Shown here piece after piece: positions 15,871-23,864 of a stretch of 64,000 nucleotides of DNA (the stretch's first letter is position 1; each line of letters opens with the position of its first letter). The stretch is from Microvirga sp052114605. GTDB lineage: Bacteria > Pseudomonadota > Alphaproteobacteria > Rhizobiales > Beijerinckiaceae. The notes under the pieces were generated by a model. That model was not told where the DNA came from, did no database searches, and saw nothing but the letters and a program-made list of their open reading frames with translations. The DNA lies in NCBI RefSeq assembly GCF_052114605.1, contig NZ_JBFRFB010000010.1:1-64000 (forward strand). Reading direction: 5' to 3'. Made by a program: the position numbers and the translations under genes.

Positions 15871-18459
15871 TCAGAGGATCACGTCGCCGTAGGTGAATGT
15901 GCCGACGATCCTGATCTCGAAGTCGGCTCGACCATCGCCATCCGTGTCACCCATCAGGATGCCGTCGGCATAGCGCAGCTCCCCGGCTTTGCCGGTGAAG
16001 CCCGCTGCGGCTTCATATCGGTAAAGGAAGGGACCTTCGGCGCCGCTCCAGGAGAATGCCTGGTTACCCCTGAGATTCTCGTTGGCATCGATCCCACGCA
16101 GGTCGATCCGGTCCAATCCCGTCTTGAAGTCGTAGATGATGTCGCGTTGTGAACCAGCCCGACTTTCCTCGACCGAGTTGAATTTGAAAACATCCCGGCC
16201 AGCCCCGCCAAAAAGCTTCTCCCGTCCCAGGCCGCCTACGAGCGTGTCATTGCCGGACCTTCCGTACAAAGCGTCATTGCCGGTGCCTCCTTCGAGGCGA
16301 TCACGCCCTGCCCCGCCATCGAGGCGGTCATTGCCGCTGTCGCCGTAGAGACGGTCGTTGCCCGAGCCCCCGATCAAACGGTCGTTGCCGCTGCCGCCGA
16401 ACAGGTGGTCATGGCCGATGCCGCCCGAGACGGTGTCATTGCCGTCATCGCCGTACAGCCAATCATTGCCGCCCTCGGAGCCGATGTAGTCGTTGCCGCC
16501 ACCGCCGTGGATAGTATCGTCATCGGCACCAAGCACGATGTGCTGGCTGGCGCTGTCGCCATACACCACCTGGGAGCCCGCGCCGCCTGTCACCCGCACA
16601 TTGCCGAGGATCGTGGCGAAGGACACGTTCTGAAGTTCGATCACCGTGCCGGCTGCAAGGCCGACCGCATCGATGACGAGCGCGGTCGCCGGGGCATCCG
16701 CGTCGCTGCTGCCGCTGATCACGAGCGGAACGCCAGACGTGGCGCCGCTCTGCGTGAGAACAAGGCTCTGCACGATCAGCGGCATGTCGGTCTGAAGGCC
16801 GGTCAGGAAGCCTGATCCGCCTCCTGTCAACGATGCATGGTCGGGGGAGCCGACCGTCGTGCGGGCCTCGATTTCACGGATCAGGTCAGCCAGCGAGGAG
16901 CCCGCCGACTTGGGCGCAGCAGAGCCGGAGGCTGTCAGGCCAAGGCCGACTCCGAGCTGGACGAGAAGCATGACCCGGCCTCCCACCGATACCAGCGGGA
17001 TGTCGGCATAGCCAGGGCTGCCATCGCTATCACTTCGACCGGGACCCACCACCGGGATTGCAACCACCTGCGAGACCGAGCCATCAGAATTGACAGTCTC
17101 AGTCCGGTCCACGTTCACTCCGTCGATCACATTGGCATCCTTGGTGCCATTGATGGTGACGGTCACAACTGCCTGGGTGCCATCGACCGAGCGTACGGTG
17201 AAGGTGTCTTGCCTGGTCTCGCCCTGGTTGAGGGCCTGGACTGCGGCGGCGCCGTTGTCCAGCACGTAGTTCCAAGCGCCTGTGGTGTGGTCGAAGGAGA
17301 AGGTGCCGTAAGCGCCGACGACATCGTGCTGAGCCAGGAACCCATCCTCGCCGGCATCCACATCCGAGACAGTCAGGATGCCCGAGGTGACGAGAGCGAT
17401 GTCTTCCGTCACTGAACCGGTCATGTCGCCGGCGATGATGGCGACATCGTCGATCGCCTGGATGTGCAGGTCGACCACTTTGGTATCGGTCCGCACTCCA
17501 CCGGTGCCGCTGTTGCCGCCATCGTTGATCGTAACGGTCAGCACTCTGATACCGGTGTCGTCCTGCGCCGGGGCATAGCTCAGGCCGCTTGCCGCGATGA
17601 AGGCATTGATGTGCGCGATTGTGCCCGTCAGCGTCAGCGCTGATGCCGTTCCACCCACGGTCACGCCCGCTGCGCTGTCCGCCGAGAGCGTTCCCGCAGC
17701 AACGCTGAAGGTTGCTGTCACGTTACCCGCACCGGCATCGAGATCTGAGAAGCTGATGCCGGTCAAGGCAATGGGAGTGTCCTCCGTCACCGAGATGCTG
17801 AGCGGGACGCTCGCCAACGGGTCGTCGTTGACGGGAGTGACAGAGACCGTGATGGTGCCGTCCGCCGGACCTGTACCCGCGGCATCGCGGATGCGGGTGG
17901 TGATCGTGAAGGAATGGTCGTAATTGACCCCTGGCGTGAGCGTCACGGCGGCGAGGGCCGCATTCACGTCGGCAACCGATCCGGTGACGGCCCACACGCC
18001 GGTTGCCGCATTGAAGACCGACGTCGCAGAGCCGAAGGTGCCGACGGAGAGGCTAGCAGCCACCGGGTCGCTGAGAGTGAGGATCGCGGTGATCGTGTCC
18101 CAGCCGTCCAGGTCGGAGACCACAATGAGATCCAGGGCAATGCTGGACCCATCCTCAGTAATCGCCTTAACCTGGGTCAGGTTGGTGGCGGTTGGAATGT
18201 CGTTGGGATCTTCCACGGTGGAATCGAGAAGAGTGTCGGTCGTGTTCTCGGCGACAGGATTGCCCGCCTCGTCGCGGAAGACGGATTCACCCCACTTCAC
18301 GGCGACGTTCTTGCCCTGGGGTAGAAGGACCGACGGATCGATCGTGATCGTTTGGGTTCCCCATCCGGTGATGGCAGATGAGTTGAAGGAAATAGTCTCG
18401 ATCACCGTTCCGTCAGTCACGTTGTAAAGGACGATACTGCCTCCGTTACCTGTGAACAC
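15871..18459 (-). CDS. RTX adhesin-like protein, C-terminal fragment (part 3 of 3)
   Basis: 862 residues as an open frame, and readable upstream to about 18630. From N to C: the end of an Ig-like domain; cadherin-like/VCBS modules (LASVPLSISVTEDTPIAL, DGTQAVVTVTINGTKDANVI); and about eight RTX nonapeptides of the G-G-x-G-x-D type (GGIGHDHLFGGSGNDRL). A serralysin-like C-terminal module follows (DVFKFNSVEES, IIYDFKTGLDRIDLRGID). Calcium-binding RTX repeats before such a tail are the mark of type I secretion substrates exported without an N-terminal signal. No HlyB/TolC-type partner is adjacent. A one-base slip near a C4 run at about 18630 separates it from part 2. Confidence 0.75.
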   Translation of the reverse strand: MFTGNGGSIVLYNVTDGTVIETISFNSSAITGWGTQTITIDPSVLLPQGKNVAVKWGESVFRDEAGNPVAENTTDTLLDSTVEDPNDIPTATNLTQVKAITEDGSSIALDLIVVSDLDGWDTITAILTLSDPVAASLSVGTFGSATSVFNAATGVWAVTGSVADVNAALAAVTLTPGVNYDHSFTITTRIRDAAGTGPADGTITVSVTPVNDDPLASVPLSISVTEDTPIALTGISFSDLDAGAGNVTATFSVAAGTLSADSAAGVTVGGTASALTLTGTIAHINAFIAASGLSYAPAQDDTGIRVLTVTINDGGNSGTGGVRTDTKVVDLHIQAIDDVAIIAGDMTGSVTEDIALVTSGILTVSDVDAGEDGFLAQHDVVGAYGTFSFDHTTGAWNYVLDNGAAAVQALNQGETRQDTFTVRSVDGTQAVVTVTINGTKDANVIDGVNVDRTETVNSDGSVSQVVAIPVVGPGRSDSDGSPGYADIPLVSVGGRVMLLVQLGVGLGLTASGSAAPKSAGSSLADLIREIEARTTVGSPDHASLTGGGSGFLTGLQTDMPLIVQSLVLTQSGATSGVPLVISGSSDADAPATALVIDAVGLAAGTVIELQNVSFATILGNVRVTGGAGSQVVYGDSASQHIVLGADDDTIHGGGGNDYIGSEGGNDWLYGDDGNDTVSGGIGHDHLFGGSGNDRLIGGSGNDRLYGDSGNDRLDGGAGRDRLEGGTGNDALYGRSGNDTLVGGLGREKLFGGAGRDVFKFNSVEESRAGSQRDIIYDFKTGLDRIDLRGIDANENLRGNQAFSWSGAEGPFLYRYEAAAGFTGKAGELRYADGILMGDTDGDGRADFEIRIVGTFTYGDVIL

Positions 18460-18566
18460 CGCCTCGCTGAAGCGCAGGACGATGCCGGCATCCTGCGGAA
18501 CTTCGTCCGCCCCGTCTGAAGGCGACGATCCGATGGACTGGAAAGTGGGAGTGCTGGAGTCGAACG

Positions 18567-19520
18567 TCAGGCTAGGTGTTGCGCCAGCTCCACCGCCGTT
18601 TCCGGCTGCATCGATGTAGGAGCCTGCGGCCCCGTAATCGAAGCCATGCCGCCGTTCGTGTCCGGGCTGGGCGTGAAGGTCGCGGTGCGGATAAGGCCAC
18701 TCCCCGAGATGGCGCTCAGCGTTCCTCCCGAGACCATGATGTCACCAACGGACCCGTCCCATGTGAAGCTCGAACCCGGGTCTTCGCTGAATGTGAGAGT
18801 GATGGTCGCCGTCTCGCCAGCCTTCAAGCGCGCCATGTCGCTGGTAATGGCCAGCGTCGGTGCAACGGTGTCGAGAGTGTATTGCCGCTCGTATTTCTCA
18901 CCGCCAGCGTCGACGGCATTCGCTACGCGTACCAGGATCGTGTGCGTGCCGGAAACCAGCGTCGCTGCCAGCGACCAGGAAGTGTAGTTGTCGGTGGCAG
19001 CGGTCGTCCAGCTCTGTCCACCATCGAGCGAAAGCTCAACGCGCTCGCCCGCCTGCAATGGCGTGTCCAGTGTGCCGCTGATTGTCTGGCTGGCCGTGCG
19101 GGTCACGAAGTCGGTGGCGGACGCTCCGGTATCGGACGAAAAGGCTATGCTGTTCACCTTCGTGCCGGGCGCGGCGGTGACAACCTCGATCTGTAAGGCC
19201 TGCGACACAGGACCGTCGTTGCCGGCAGTATCGGTCGCCCTGGCGGTGATGAGGTAACTGCCCGCGGCGAGCGTGGAGCTTGTGATGCTCCAGGTGCCAT
19301 TGACGGCGACAGTGGAGCCGATCTCGGTGGACCCGCTATACAGCCTGACGGTTGCGCCGACCTCCGCGGTGCCGGTGAAGGTCGGAGTGGTGTCACCGGT
19401 GATGTTATCGCTGTTGGAGGTACCGGTATCGGAGGACGCAGCGAGGTCGGGCGTGGACGGCGCGGGCGGCACGACTGAATCCACCAGGACTCCTGCCGTC
19501 GAACCAACTCCGTTTAGCAC
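18567..19520 (-). CDS. RTX adhesin-like protein, middle fragment (part 2 of 3)
   Basis: 317 residues in a frame offset from its neighbours. Contains tandem bacterial Ig-like domains: GDTTPTFTGTAEVGATVRLY, GSYLITARATDTAGNDG, ISGTLDTPLQAGERVELSLD, ITLTFSEDPGSSFTW. The codons upstream of the first Met (GGTIRDAAGNNAALVLNGVG) complete the last domain of part 1. The C-terminal 25 residues are out-of-frame noise; one base earlier the frame reads AAGSYIDAAGNGGGAGATPS, which is the real domain end. So this is not an independent gene. Confidence 0.65.
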   Translation of the reverse strand: MLNGVGSTAGVLVDSVVPPAPSTPDLAASSDTGTSNSDNITGDTTPTFTGTAEVGATVRLYSGSTEIGSTVAVNGTWSITSSTLAAGSYLITARATDTAGNDGPVSQALQIEVVTAAPGTKVNSIAFSSDTGASATDFVTRTASQTISGTLDTPLQAGERVELSLDGGQSWTTAATDNYTSWSLAATLVSGTHTILVRVANAVDAGGEKYERQYTLDTVAPTLAITSDMARLKAGETATITLTFSEDPGSSFTWDGSVGDIMVSGGTLSAISGSGLIRTATFTPSPDTNGGMASITGPQAPTSMQPETAVELAQHLA

Positions 19521-19569
19521 CAGCGCCGCGTTATTGCCTGCCGCATCCCTGATCGTACCGCCGTTTGTC

Positions 19570-20361
19570 CTAAACGATCCAACCGAGATGCCCCGCTTCC
19601 ACCGTGTAACGGAAAGTCAAGGACGCTCCTGCACCGAGCGCAAAATCCGCATAGACTGTCCGCCCGCCGATATCGATGGCAAGCTGCGGCACACCCCCGA
19701 CAGTGACGGCCTCGCTGAAGAATACCGTGAAGTCCAGTGTCTGACCTGTCCGATACGTGCCATTCGGCGGCACTCCGATGGACGTCATGGTGGGGGCGAC
19801 CGTGTCGATTGCCCTGATGTTCTCCAAGGCGATGCTGTCCACACATCCGAGAAACTCGCCTTGTGCGCCATTGCCGGAAACAAGGTCGGTATCGGCAGTG
19901 ACCGTGAAGTACCTGATGCCAAGGAAACCGGGGTTCGTGAAGGTGACTACCCTGCTCTCATCAGCCGCAAGGGTGATGATCTCATAGGCTCCCGAGTCCG
20001 TGGTGATCCTATAGGTCTGCGTGACGCCGGTCAGATCATTGGACATGTATAGCGACTTCAGATCGAAGGCTTGTGGCTGCTGGCCTGTGGCGCTGTCCGT
20101 TGCGGAGAACTTCACTGAAGTCTCGGGAAAATTCCCACCGAGCAACAGCCCTTGGCCAAAACCCTCGGTGTAAGTATAGGCAGGATCGAAGAGTTCATTT
20201 ATCTCGGTGGCAATCACCAACTTCACGCTATCGGCAGATGCCAGAACGTAACTGCCTGTCTTCGATGTCGAGTCGAGACCGATCATCGTTCCGCTACCAG
20301 GTTCGAACGTGTAGATGGCGTTGGTCATTGCTGCCCCATATGCGCCGCTGCGGACGCTCAT
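19570..20361 (-). CDS. RTX adhesin-like protein, N-terminal fragment (part 1 of 3)
   Basis: 263 residues. The start may be ATG 20361 or 20328 (MTNAIYTFEPGSG). No signal peptide, as expected for a type I secretion substrate. Residues ~12-165 form a unique strand-rich domain (LKSLYMSNDLTGVTQTYRI, RVVTFTNPGFLGIRYFTV), then an Ig-like/SwmB-type domain begins (GTYRTGQTLDFTVFFSEAV, TFRYTVEAG). The frame ends after HLGWIV at about 19572; a one-base shift there continues into part 2. The whole gene would span 15871-20361 (about 1,500 residues). Confidence 0.65.
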   Translation of the reverse strand: MSVRSGAYGAAMTNAIYTFEPGSGTMIGLDSTSKTGSYVLASADSVKLVIATEINELFDPAYTYTEGFGQGLLLGGNFPETSVKFSATDSATGQQPQAFDLKSLYMSNDLTGVTQTYRITTDSGAYEIITLAADESRVVTFTNPGFLGIRYFTVTADTDLVSGNGAQGEFLGCVDSIALENIRAIDTVAPTMTSIGVPPNGTYRTGQTLDFTVFFSEAVTVGGVPQLAIDIGGRTVYADFALGAGASLTFRYTVEAGHLGWIV

Positions 20362-21211
20362 TCGTTGTTAAGACTTTGCCCGCTGAGGCTGGGTCTCGCT
20401 CAAGCTTTGGGGGATGGCCAACACGCACATGACGTAAGGTCAAGCGCACGAATTTGTGTGGAGAGACTAGCTGCCCTAGAGGAAATGCCTGCTACAACAG
20501 AATTTACCTTTCCAATTCATAGGCATGACTGCTCATTGATAGGCGTAAAATCTAATATCCTGCGAATGAGTGTGGAGATATTCCGGGAACACATGTCGCT
20601 AATTTGCCACGATACCCAACTTGGCAGCACGAGCCGATTTTAATGTTTCGTGATATCGTATGCTCTCAGCATCTCGGTCCTTTTGGACTTCTCTGCTCTT
20701 TCTGAACATTCTCCTGAGAGGAGATGCAGCCTGCGCGCTTAGGTCCGCACGTCACCCCTTCTCACCAAGCTGAGTGCTGCAGACAATCCGGTCCATCCTG
20801 AACCAGCAGAGTTCCGGTGCTCATGAGAACCAGGTTGCGCGCGACCTTCAGGCTGCCGCTCGAGAGCGAGCCTTTCTGTCCGGATCCGTCAAGTAATTGT
20901 CCAAGTTAGTCAAGCATGCCCATTACGAAGGCCTATGATAGAATCGAGCCAATACGATCTCGCGTGAGGGAAGCCCGGTCGACTTCGACAGTCCAAACGC
21001 CTTGCAAAAGGTGGAGAAGGCCGACCCGCTTGTCCTCAACGGTACATGAGCACAGAGGAAAGAAAGGGTATCGGAGGCACCGCTGAGAGTGTGACCGATG
21101 AAATTTACTGCAGTGGCTGCGAGTTAAAATATGAACTCGCTGAACCAACTGGATTTAGTGCGGAGTAAAACTTCATAGAGCGTTACACTTAGGTGCCAAG
21201 CGGAGGTCATC
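20362..21211. other. 850-base gene-free stretch between adhesin and AraC regulator
   Basis: Divergent intergenic DNA. No ORF in it has both a ribosome site and a recognisable product; a 71-codon leftward frame at 20933-21148 has no family resemblance. It must hold the promoters of the adhesin gene (leftward) and of the AraC-type gene (rightward), but no clear hexamers or palindrome stood out. The segment around 20480-20700 is AT-rich relative to its surroundings. Confidence 0.35.
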
Positions 21212-22285
21212 GTGACTCATTCTATTACTGAGTCTGCCCACTTCACCCATACATCTTGCCAAAAATTCCTCTCCGCAATGGATATACGGCATTCAAATAT
21301 TTTGAGCGCCTGGCCAAATTTCATAGCTGAGTTCGTTGAGCTTTTACCAACTCCGGACAGCAGGACAGAGCTATCGGCTGAGTTCTCTTCATGGACACTC
21401 GGGGAGATTACACTTACGCGGATGTTCTTTCCTGATGTCACGGTGCATCAGCGGTGGCATCGGCCTAGACCCTCCGTAAACGATTGGTGTGTTGTGCTCA
21501 CGCGAAGCACTTCGTCGGATCAGGCAGCGCTCACCCTGTCGACGTCCTTCGCCAAGAACATGGGGCACTGTTCGCTGGCGATGCCATATACAGGAGGAGC
21601 AGACGGTAGCGAACTACTCATGCTCATGCTTCCGCGAGACCTCTTCGAGGCAGACATGAGCGGCCTCGATCGGGCCCACAACCTGAATCTCGACCCCGCA
21701 CTTGCAGCCTTGCTCGCGAACTATATGGACGGGCTTTCTCGCCAACTCTCGTATATTTCAGACGAGCATGCACGACGTCTCATGTCAGTGACGCGTTCTT
21801 TCGTTATGGCTTGCGTTCTCCCAAGCGCCGGACATGCAGAGGTTGCTGCTCGCTCTGTCGCATCGCTCATGATTGATAGGGCTCTCCATATCGTGCGACG
21901 CAATATGGCATCTCCGGATTTCGATTCAGAGCAGCTATGCCGTCTCCTGGCAGTGTCCCGTTCTAAGCTATATCGGATACTTGAGTGCAGTGGTGGCGTT
22001 GCACGCTTCATAAACCGTGAACGGCTGCGAGATGCGCATCGCCGCCTCGGCGACCCTGTCAAAATCCAGTCCATCCATTCGATCGCACAGGATGTAGGCT
22101 TTGAGGACCACTCTACCTTCAGCCGGGCGTTCCGAAGAGAGTTCGGGTACAGTCCCAGCGAAGCCCGCGAGAAAGCGATGGCTAAGTTCTCTCAGGTCGA
22201 TCATTGTCACTCCCATGTGAAGGCAATGAATGGAATGCGGATACGCAATCCCATAAGCGCATCGCTTGATCAGCATGCCGATTAG
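21212..22285 (+). CDS. AraC-family transcriptional regulator
   Basis: Protein of 357 residues with a GTG start and CGGAGG five bases before it. The N-terminal ~210 residues are an AraC-type sensor domain (SAEFSSWTLGEITLTRMFFP, NDWCVVLTRSTSS), similar in layout to the AraC_binding_2 group. The C-terminal ~100 residues carry two helix-turn-helix units: EQLCRLLAVSRSKLYRILE and IAQDVGFEDHSTFSRAFRRE, followed by the signature FGYSPSEARE. Ligand and targets unknown; it sits divergent to the adhesin gene, so adhesin regulation is possible. Confidence 0.85.
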   Translation: MTHSITESAHFTHTSCQKFLSAMDIRHSNILSAWPNFIAEFVELLPTPDSRTELSAEFSSWTLGEITLTRMFFPDVTVHQRWHRPRPSVNDWCVVLTRSTSSDQAALTLSTSFAKNMGHCSLAMPYTGGADGSELLMLMLPRDLFEADMSGLDRAHNLNLDPALAALLANYMDGLSRQLSYISDEHARRLMSVTRSFVMACVLPSAGHAEVAARSVASLMIDRALHIVRRNMASPDFDSEQLCRLLAVSRSKLYRILECSGGVARFINRERLRDAHRRLGDPVKIQSIHSIAQDVGFEDHSTFSRAFRREFGYSPSEAREKAMAKFSQVDHCHSHVKAMNGMRIRNPISASLDQHAD

Positions 22286-22334
22286 CTCATGCATGTGCCT
22301 ATAAACCGTTTCCATGTCGCAAAAGGAACAAACC

Positions 22335-22562
22335 ATGCGCTTGGGACCCAATATTTCAGCCTCCCTTTTGTACGGAGTGAGCTGGATCCTGCTCTGCGCC
22401 GCCGTATTGATGGCGGTTCTTGCAGGCCTGACGTCGCTCGGTTTCGTGAACCTGCCGATCTCGGTCCGTACGGATCTGATCGGAGCAGCAGTCTGCGCCT
22501 TGCTGGCGCTGGTCTCTCGCTTCGCGGCCCGCAGGTTTGAACGAGTGGCTTACCTGCCTTGA
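22335..22562 (+). CDS. small two-helix membrane protein
   Basis: 75 residues from ATG 22335, chosen because AAAGGA lies 8 bases upstream (an ATG at 22314 has no ribosome site). Two hydrophobic helices are evident (LYGVSWILLCAAVLMAVLAG and DLIGAAVCALLALVSRF) with a short loop and a basic tail (AARRFERVAYLP), predicting an inner-membrane hairpin. No family recognised. Lies 49 bases after the AraC gene. Confidence 0.5.
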   Translation: MRLGPNISASLLYGVSWILLCAAVLMAVLAGLTSLGFVNLPISVRTDLIGAAVCALLALVSRFAARRFERVAYLP

Positions 22563-22788
22563 GCCTGTGCAGCGCTAGGGATGACGCCCGAAGGCGATGG
22601 TGATCTGGCGACCTTCTGTTCGTCGCAGGCAATCTCTCGGCGAAACTCGGCTTCATCCCAGCGCCGGATAGAAACTTCCTCATCCTCACTAAAAATGGCA
22701 GAATCCGTAAGGATACGCTCGCTGAAGCGAGGCCCTCTTCCGGACTATAGCTTCGGGGCGATTGGCGATCTGATATGCAGGTACCAGC

Positions 22789-23817
22789 ATGAAGTTCCGA
22801 TCAAAGTCGCGCGGCACGCTCCTATTGCGGTTCTTGGGCTACATGATCTCGGGAATCCGGTTCCTGGCCTGGGTCATGCTCATCGCATGGGGCACACTGG
22901 CAATCTATTATTCGAACCTGCCGTGGGCCTGGATGCGTCTCGGATTGGCGGCATCCTTCGCCGCGTTTGCATTTTGGGCCATCTGGTTGTCGCGCCGAAG
23001 GCACATGAAGTTTGCTTTTGGCATGGTCTTTCTCTGCCTGGTCGCATGGTGGACCACCATCCAACCTTCCCATGATCGCCCGTGGCGGCAGGAGGTCGCG
23101 GTGATGCCAAGGGCTTTCATTGACGGCGATCGCGTACGCCTCACCGGCGTGCGCAATTTCGACTACCGCAGCCGTGATGATTTCACGGTGCGTTACGAAG
23201 AACGCGAAGTGTGGCTTTCGCACCTGACCGGCATCGATTTCTACGTGTCCTATTGGAGCGAGGGCCCTGTTGGCCACACGTTTCTGAGCTTTCTCTTCGA
23301 TAACGCCCCGCCACTGAGCATCTCCATTGAAACGCGACCGGAGGTCGGAGAGGGCTTCGATCCTATTGCGTCCATTTTCAAGCAGTTCGAGCTGATCTAT
23401 GTCGTAGGCGACGAGCGCGATCTCGTCCGCGTGCGCAGCAATTACCGCCACGAAACGGTGTATCTCTACCGTCTCAATACCTCGCCCGAGGATGCACGTA
23501 GACTCCTGCTGGTCTACCTCGATAGGATCAACCAGCTCGCCGACCGGCCGGAATGGTATCATCTGATCAGCAACAGTTGCACGATCAACATCGTGCGTTA
23601 CGCCAACGCCGCCGGGCGGCAGGGCCGGTTTGAGATCCGCCATCTTCTCAATGGCCTGATAGACAGCTATCTTTATCACTCGGGCCGGGTGGACACGATG
23701 TTGCCATTCCCTGAGCTGAGGCGGCGCTCCCTCATCAATGAGGCAGCTCAAGCAGCGGACAGCGCGCCCGATTTCTCACAGCGCATCCGGGAATCCCTGC
23801 CTACTATCCATCACTGA
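22789..23817 (+). CDS. DUF4105 domain membrane protein
   Basis: Protein of 342 residues. Three N-terminal hydrophobic helices (LLLRFLGYMISGIRFLAWVM, LGLAASFAAFAFWAIWL, FAFGMVFLCLVAWWTTI) precede a soluble domain of the DUF4105 type. Marks of that domain are GPVGHTFLSFLF, SISIETRPEVGEGFDP, LIYVVGDERDLVRVRSN and the Cys-containing WYHLISNSCTINIV. This domain resembles a papain-like/NlpC-type fold (Gly-His, later Asn-Cys) and is thought to lie in the periplasm; substrate unknown. Start at ATG 22789 has only a weak AGG ribosome site. Ends 48 bases from the oppositely oriented SLC13 gene. Confidence 0.8.
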   Translation: MKFRSKSRGTLLLRFLGYMISGIRFLAWVMLIAWGTLAIYYSNLPWAWMRLGLAASFAAFAFWAIWLSRRRHMKFAFGMVFLCLVAWWTTIQPSHDRPWRQEVAVMPRAFIDGDRVRLTGVRNFDYRSRDDFTVRYEEREVWLSHLTGIDFYVSYWSEGPVGHTFLSFLFDNAPPLSISIETRPEVGEGFDPIASIFKQFELIYVVGDERDLVRVRSNYRHETVYLYRLNTSPEDARRLLLVYLDRINQLADRPEWYHLISNSCTINIVRYANAAGRQGRFEIRHLLNGLIDSYLYHSGRVDTMLPFPELRRRSLINEAAQAADSAPDFSQRIRESLPTIHH

Positions 23818-23864
23818 TGCTTTAGAGACACGAATGCTCAATGCATTTGGCGCAGTACACTTTC

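Noticed and set aside
15871..16560. Regular ~27-base periodicity that could suggest a tandem DNA repeat array
   Set aside because: It is explained by the RTX nonapeptide repeats of the adhesin coding sequence.
22600..22770. Rightward frame reading GNLSAKLGFIPAPDRNF, possibly a gene fragment
   Set aside because: Protein-like in feel but short, without a start codon or ribosome site, and not matched to any family I know.
22822..23751. Leftward 309-codon open frame
   Set aside because: Antisense to the DUF4105 gene, which has coherent membrane helices and conserved motifs.
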